From the NCBI GenBank assembly GCA_023404955.1, contig JAEXZY010000083.1:29213-93212 (forward strand): DNA of 64,000 nucleotides, in the 5' to 3' direction. A program made the position numbers and the translations under genes. Positions within the stretch are counted from its first letter, which is position 1. Each line of letters opens with the position of its first letter. The DNA comes from Actinomycetes bacterium (lineage in GTDB: Bacteria; Actinomycetota; Actinomycetes; Mycobacteriales; Mycobacteriaceae). The notes beneath the pieces were generated by a model. It had not been told where the DNA came from. It was given only the letters and a program-made list of their open reading frames with translations, and searched no databases. Positions 60,649 to 64,000 of the stretch are shown here, in pieces.

Positions 60649-61091
60649 TGGGTATCGAGGCGTCAGCAGCCACGGAGCTGCGGGAATCGATGATGGCGGT
60701 GACGCGGCAGCTGCGCCGGCACCGGCCGGACAACGGCCTGACGTTGAGCCAGATGCAGCTGCTCGGTGAGGTCAGCCGGGCAGCAGTGACCACGCCGGCC
60801 GAGCTGGGTGTGCGGCTGGGGGTCAGGGTGCAGTCGCTCACAGATTCGCTCAACGAACTCGAGTCGCGGGGCCTGATCACCCGGCGTCCCGATGCGACGG
60901 ACCGGCGCCGCCAGCTCGTCGAGATCACGCCCGACGGAACCGTCCTGCTGGAGGCCGACCGCGCCGAGCGCGACGCCTGGCTGCACACCACGATGCGCGA
61001 ACGCCTCTCCACCCTCGAGTTCGACCTGCTCATGCTCGTCGCCCCCATCCTGCGCAAACTCGCCGACGCCGAGGCGGGCACACTGACGTAA
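60648..61091 (+). CDS. MarR-family transcriptional regulator
   Basis: A 147-residue winged-helix regulator. LTLSQMQLLGEVSRA, TTPAELGVRLGVRVQSLTDSLNELE in two adjacent blocks, and the wing ITRRPDATDRRRQLVEIT with conserved Asp-Arg are typical MarR elements. It is divergent from the AbrB-family transporter gene across 90 bp holding a promoter and a palindrome, a standard repressor-transporter layout. Its stop touches the pmmB GTG start, so pmmB may be co-transcribed. Confidence 0.9.
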   Translation: MGIEASAATELRESMMAVTRQLRRHRPDNGLTLSQMQLLGEVSRAAVTTPAELGVRLGVRVQSLTDSLNELESRGLITRRPDATDRRRQLVEITPDGTVLLEADRAERDAWLHTTMRERLSTLEFDLLMLVAPILRKLADAEAGTLT

Positions 61092-62708
61092 GTGACGTCC
61101 GATCTGCACGCCGCCGTCCGGGAGTGGCTGGCCCACGACCCCGACCCGCACGCCGCCGCCGAGTTGTCCGCATGCAGCATTGAGGAGCTGACCGATCGCT
61201 TCGCCGCCACACTGACTTTCGGTACCGCGGGACTGCGCGGACCGATGCGCGCCGGGCCCAACGGGATGAACCTTGCGGTGGTGCTGCGCGCGACGTGGGC
61301 CCTGGGAACCGTCCTGACGAAGCACGGGCGGGGCGGCCAGCGGGTGATCGTCGGCTACGACGCCCGGCACCACTCCGCGGAGTTCGCCCGCGGTACAGCA
61401 GAAGTGCTTGCCGCGCAGGGCTTCTCGGTGACGCTGATGTTCGCACCGATACCGACGCCGGTGGTGGCATTCGCCGTGCGCCACACCGGGGCGGCGGCCG
61501 GGGTTCAGGTCACCGCGTCCCACAATCCCGCATCCGACAACGGCTACAAGGTCTACGTCGCCGGTGGGCTCCAGATCGTCCCCCCGGTCGACGCGGAGAT
61601 CGAAGCCGCGATCGCGCTCGCCCCACCGGCCGACCAGATCCGTCGTCTCGCGGTCACGGCGGCCGGAACAGAGTTCGTGGCACAGTATCTCGAACGGGCG
61701 TCGGAGGTGCGACGGGCCGCCGGAGCGGTGCGCGTCGCGCTGACGCCGATGCACGGGGTCGGTGGCGACTTCGCGCTCGATGCGCTGGCGTTGGCGGGCG
61801 TGTCCGACGTCCACGTGGTCGGGTCGCAGTTCGCCCCCGATCCGGACTTCCCCACCGTCGCGTTCCCCAACCCGGAGGAACCCGGGGCGACCGACGCGCT
61901 GCTCGCGTTGGCTGCCGACGTCGATGCGGATATCGCGATCGCGCTGGATCCCGACGCCGACCGGTGCGCGATCGGCGTGCCCACATCCGGCGGCTGGCGT
62001 ATGCTGTCCGGCGACGAAACCGGTTGGCTGCTGGGCGATTACCTGCTCTCGTATGCCGACGCCGGCAGCGCCGTCGTGGCCAGCACCGTGGTGTCGTCCC
62101 GAATGCTGGCACGTATCGCCGCCGGCCACGGTGCGCGGCATGTCGAGACGTTGACGGGCTTCAAGTGGCTGGCCCGCGCCGACGAGGGGCTCGACGCGAC
62201 ACTGCTCTACGCCTACGAGGAGGCGATCGGGCACTGCGTGGACCCGGAAGCGGTGCGCGACAAGGACGGCATCAGCGCCGCGGTGCTGGCCTGCGACATG
62301 GTGGCGGCGCTGCGGGCGCGCGGCCTGTCGGTGACCGACGCCCTCGACGAGCTGGCGCGCCGCCACGGCGTGCACACCACCGCGGCCATCACGCGTCGCG
62401 TCGACTCTGCCTCTGCTGCAGCAGAACTGATGGTCGACCTCCGTTCCCATCCGCCGGCGCAGCTGGCGGGCTTCCCGGTCGAGACCACCGATCTCTCCCC
62501 CCGCACCGATGCGCTGGTGTGCACGGGTGGCGACGCCTCGACAGCGGTCCGGGTCGTGATCCGCCCGTCCGGCACCGAACCGAAGCTCAAGTGCTACCTC
62601 GAAGTTCGATGCGACGGCGAGCTCGCGGCCGCACGGGCCCGGGCTGAGCAGCTGCAGGCCACGCTCGCCGAGCAGGTTCGCGAGCTGACTCAGCGCGGGC
62701 CGAACTGA
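61092..62708 (+). CDS. pmmB: phosphomannomutase/phosphoglucomutase PmmB
   Basis: A 538-residue alpha-D-phosphohexomutase (Rv3308 homologue). The phosphoserine loop is TASHNPASDNGYKVY, the metal loop DPDADRCAIG, the sugar loop GDETGWLLGDY with YEEAIG, and the phosphate-binding loop RPSGTEPKLK. All four domains are intact. It interconverts hexose 1- and 6-phosphates for glycan or nucleoside-ribose metabolism. GTG at 61092 follows the MarR TAA with no gap. It overlaps convergent upp by 19 bp. Confidence 0.92.
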   Translation: MTSDLHAAVREWLAHDPDPHAAAELSACSIEELTDRFAATLTFGTAGLRGPMRAGPNGMNLAVVLRATWALGTVLTKHGRGGQRVIVGYDARHHSAEFARGTAEVLAAQGFSVTLMFAPIPTPVVAFAVRHTGAAAGVQVTASHNPASDNGYKVYVAGGLQIVPPVDAEIEAAIALAPPADQIRRLAVTAAGTEFVAQYLERASEVRRAAGAVRVALTPMHGVGGDFALDALALAGVSDVHVVGSQFAPDPDFPTVAFPNPEEPGATDALLALAADVDADIAIALDPDADRCAIGVPTSGGWRMLSGDETGWLLGDYLLSYADAGSAVVASTVVSSRMLARIAAGHGARHVETLTGFKWLARADEGLDATLLYAYEEAIGHCVDPEAVRDKDGISAAVLACDMVAALRARGLSVTDALDELARRHGVHTTAAITRRVDSASAAAELMVDLRSHPPAQLAGFPVETTDLSPRTDALVCTGGDASTAVRVVIRPSGTEPKLKCYLEVRCDGELAAARARAEQLQATLAEQVRELTQRGPN

Positions 62709-63313
62709 CGATCGCCGGCATCGCCGAGACCCGGCACGATGTAGGCGACATCGTTGAGGCCCGCGTCGATGCTGGCGGTGAACAGCTTGATCTGCGGTGC
62801 CGCTTTCTCCAGTGCCGCAACGCCTTCCGGGGCGCACACGACGCACAGCGCGGTGATGTCGACTGCGTCCCTGGCGAACAGCAGCTCGAGGGTGTGCACC
62901 ATCGAGCCGCCGGTCGCGAGCATCGGATCCAGCACAATGACCGGCCGGGTGCTCAGATCATCGGGCAGCGACTCCAGGTACGGCGTGGGCTGGTGGGTCT
63001 CCTCGTCGCGCGCCATCCCCACGAAGCCGACCTGCGCTTCCGGGATCAGCGCATGGGCCTGATCCACCATGCCCAGGCCGGCACGCAGCACCGGCACCAG
63101 CAGCGGCGGATTGGCCAGGCGCGCACCGGACGTCTCGGCCATCGGGGTGCGCACCGGGATGGTGTCGACGGGCGATTCGCGCGTCGCCTCGTAGACGAGC
63201 ATCAACGTCAGGTCCCGCAGCGCGGCGCGAAAGGCCGCGTTGTCGGTGCGCTCGTCGCGCAGGGTGGTCAGCCGCGCCGCGGCCAGCGGGTGGTCGACAA
63301 CGCGCACATCCAT
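62690..63313 (-). CDS. upp: uracil phosphoribosyltransferase
   Basis: A 207-residue UPRT converting uracil and PRPP to UMP in pyrimidine salvage. The PRPP loop is VIVLDPMLATGGSM (about 122-135), the uracil-binding C-terminus is IVPGLGDAGDRQFG, and RAGLGM is the dimer/active-site flank. Rv3309c homologue, at family length. A TAAGGT hexamer eight bases before the ATG could be the -10 of a short-leader promoter. Confidence 0.95.
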   Translation of the reverse strand: MDVRVVDHPLAAARLTTLRDERTDNAAFRAALRDLTLMLVYEATRESPVDTIPVRTPMAETSGARLANPPLLVPVLRAGLGMVDQAHALIPEAQVGFVGMARDEETHQPTPYLESLPDDLSTRPVIVLDPMLATGGSMVHTLELLFARDAVDITALCVVCAPEGVAALEKAAPQIKLFTASIDAGLNDVAYIVPGLGDAGDRQFGPR

Positions 63314-63365
63314 GGAATTGGACCTTAGTGGGAACCGGGTGACCTTTCCCGGCGTCTAACTGTCT

Positions 63366-63680
63366 GTGTTCGCCCGTTTGTCCGTCGACACCTTGTCCGT
63401 CGACACCGATGCCGTCCGCACCTACGGCCGTGCCGCCGACGCACATGCCGCCGCACTGCACGGTGCCGCCGCTCAGCTGTCCGACACAGCCGCCGGCGCC
63501 ACCCCGTACGGACCGGTGGGAACGCGCTTTTTGGCCGCGCTGGCCCGAGCCGCCGGGGACGACGCCACCGCACTCACCGCTCTCGGCGCCTCGCTCGCGG
63601 GTGCGCGCGCTGCCGCCGCGGCGGCAGCGCAGTCGTACGACACCGCAGACGCCGATGCGGCGTGTGAGATGCAGCTCTGA
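63366..63680 (+). CDS. type VII secretion-like small Ala-rich protein
   Basis: A 104-residue protein, mostly two Ala-rich helices, resembling EspC/DUF2580-type ESX substrates. DTDAVRTYGRAADAHAAAL starts helix 1 and the C-terminal end is SYDTADADAACEMQL with a YxxxD secretion signal (YDTAD). GTG start at 63366. The next gene begins on its stop (TGATG), a paired arrangement typical of ESX heterodimer partners. Assignment is by pattern only. Confidence 0.65.
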   Translation: MFARLSVDTLSVDTDAVRTYGRAADAHAAALHGAAAQLSDTAAGATPYGPVGTRFLAALARAAGDDATALTALGASLAGARAAAAAAAQSYDTADADAACEMQL

Positions 63681-64000
63681 TGACCAGCGCGCTGGTCAGC
63701 ACTCTCGCCGCGCCGCTGCGGCGGGTGCAGGCCCTGGTGGGTCCGGGCTGGTCGGGCGATCCGGCAGGCGATCCTGCGGCGGTGCTGTCCGGGGTCCGCG
63801 ACAGCCTGACCGACGTGGCCGACGCCGCGTCGCACGCGTGGCGTGAAGCGGATGCGGACTGGTCGGGTTCGGGTGCGGACGCGGCAGCGGAGTTCGCGGC
63901 GACCACGACGGCGGCGATCGACGGCGCTGCCGAGCGGGCCGGGCAGCTGGGTTCGGTGGCGCGCGCCGCCGCCGGCGCCGTCGCGGCCGCACACCCCCGC
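63680..64000 (+). CDS. WXG100-like N-terminus of a larger type VII-linked protein, partial
   Basis: The open frame starts at ATG 63680 (overlapping the previous stop) and runs to the window end with 107 codons and no stop. The visible part is two Ala-rich helices with a WxG turn in ADWSGSGADAAAEF and an earlier WSGDPAGD turn. In mycobacteria such domains often head larger exported cell-wall enzymes (NlpC/P60 or transglycosylase type), but the C-terminal part is outside the window, so the function is undetermined. Confidence 0.65.
   Translation, partial: MTSALVSTLAAPLRRVQALVGPGWSGDPAGDPAAVLSGVRDSLTDVADAASHAWREADADWSGSGADAAAEFAATTTAAIDGAAERAGQLGSVARAAAGAVAAAHPR

Noticed and set aside
60663..62846. 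727-codon minus-strand frame across the MarR gene and pmmB
   Set aside because: Antisense artefact; pmmB has all four active-site loops on the plus strand.

Overview
The window is high-GC actinobacterial DNA from a fast-growing mycobacterium (Mycolicibacterium-like). The evidence is gene content and order. Blocks collinear with the M. tuberculosis Rv3285-Rv3309 region are readable: accA3, the rsbW-sigF pair, lat-lrpA with the Rv3292 homologue and pcd, lhr-nei, the Rv3300c homologue, glpD2, lpdA, the Rv3304 homologue, amiA1-amiB1, deoD, pmmB and upp. These identifications rest on protein motifs and gene order as I know them; no database search was run.

Region by region. (1) 1-13013: a ten-gene minus-strand operon (730-11457) with start/stop overlaps almost throughout. 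It encodes a sugar ABC importer, a GH4 glycosidase, a DMT permease, a BadF-type amino-sugar kinase, an AgaS-like sugar-phosphate isomerase/deaminase and both subunits of a tagatose-bisphosphate aldolase. A divergent DeoR-type regulator and a perfect palindromic operator lie between them. It reads as uptake and breakdown of an alpha-linked galactose or galactosamine glycoside. (2) 13128-21226: AccA3, small secreted and cytosolic proteins, a MobA-like transferase and the SigF stress module: a STAS antagonist convergent with sigF, rsbW-sigF behind a readable SigF promoter, and a CsbD protein with a possible SigF promoter. Several orphan genes follow, including an AbiEi-like protein and a membrane-linked Mrr-like nuclease. 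(3) 21195-25861: lysine catabolism, with lat and lrpA divergent from a DUF1338/HglS-type dioxygenase and pcd.

(4) 25973-40829: an accessory island lying between pcd and lhr, which are close neighbours in M. tuberculosis. Its core (27074-37364) is one apparent operon: a halogenase-like flavoprotein, a single-module KS-AT-DH-KR-ACP polyketide synthase without thioesterase, a DrrA/DrrB-like ABC exporter and a CPA2 cation/proton antiporter. It is flanked by an SDR, a hemophore-like protein, two paralogous four-cysteine secreted proteins and a large MalT/LuxR regulator. This is the best candidate for an undescribed system: an exported, possibly halogenated or oxidised polyketide with self-protection.

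(5) 40919-50873: lhr-nei, the desA3 desaturase with its ferredoxin-reductase partner, a TetR regulator, a crotonase lacking both hydratase glutamates, and an SDR. (6) 50906-64000: a poly-proline secreted protein, RluA-type pseudouridine synthase, glpD2, lpdA (with a CxxxxC pair that I recall as absent in M. tuberculosis LpdA), two M20 amidohydrolases, purine and pyrimidine salvage (deoD, upp), pmmB, a divergent MarR/AbrB pair, and at the right edge a type VII secretion-like pair, the second gene cut by the window end. Long intergenic palindromes of related design recur at gene ends. No rRNA, tRNA, IS or CRISPR was seen.
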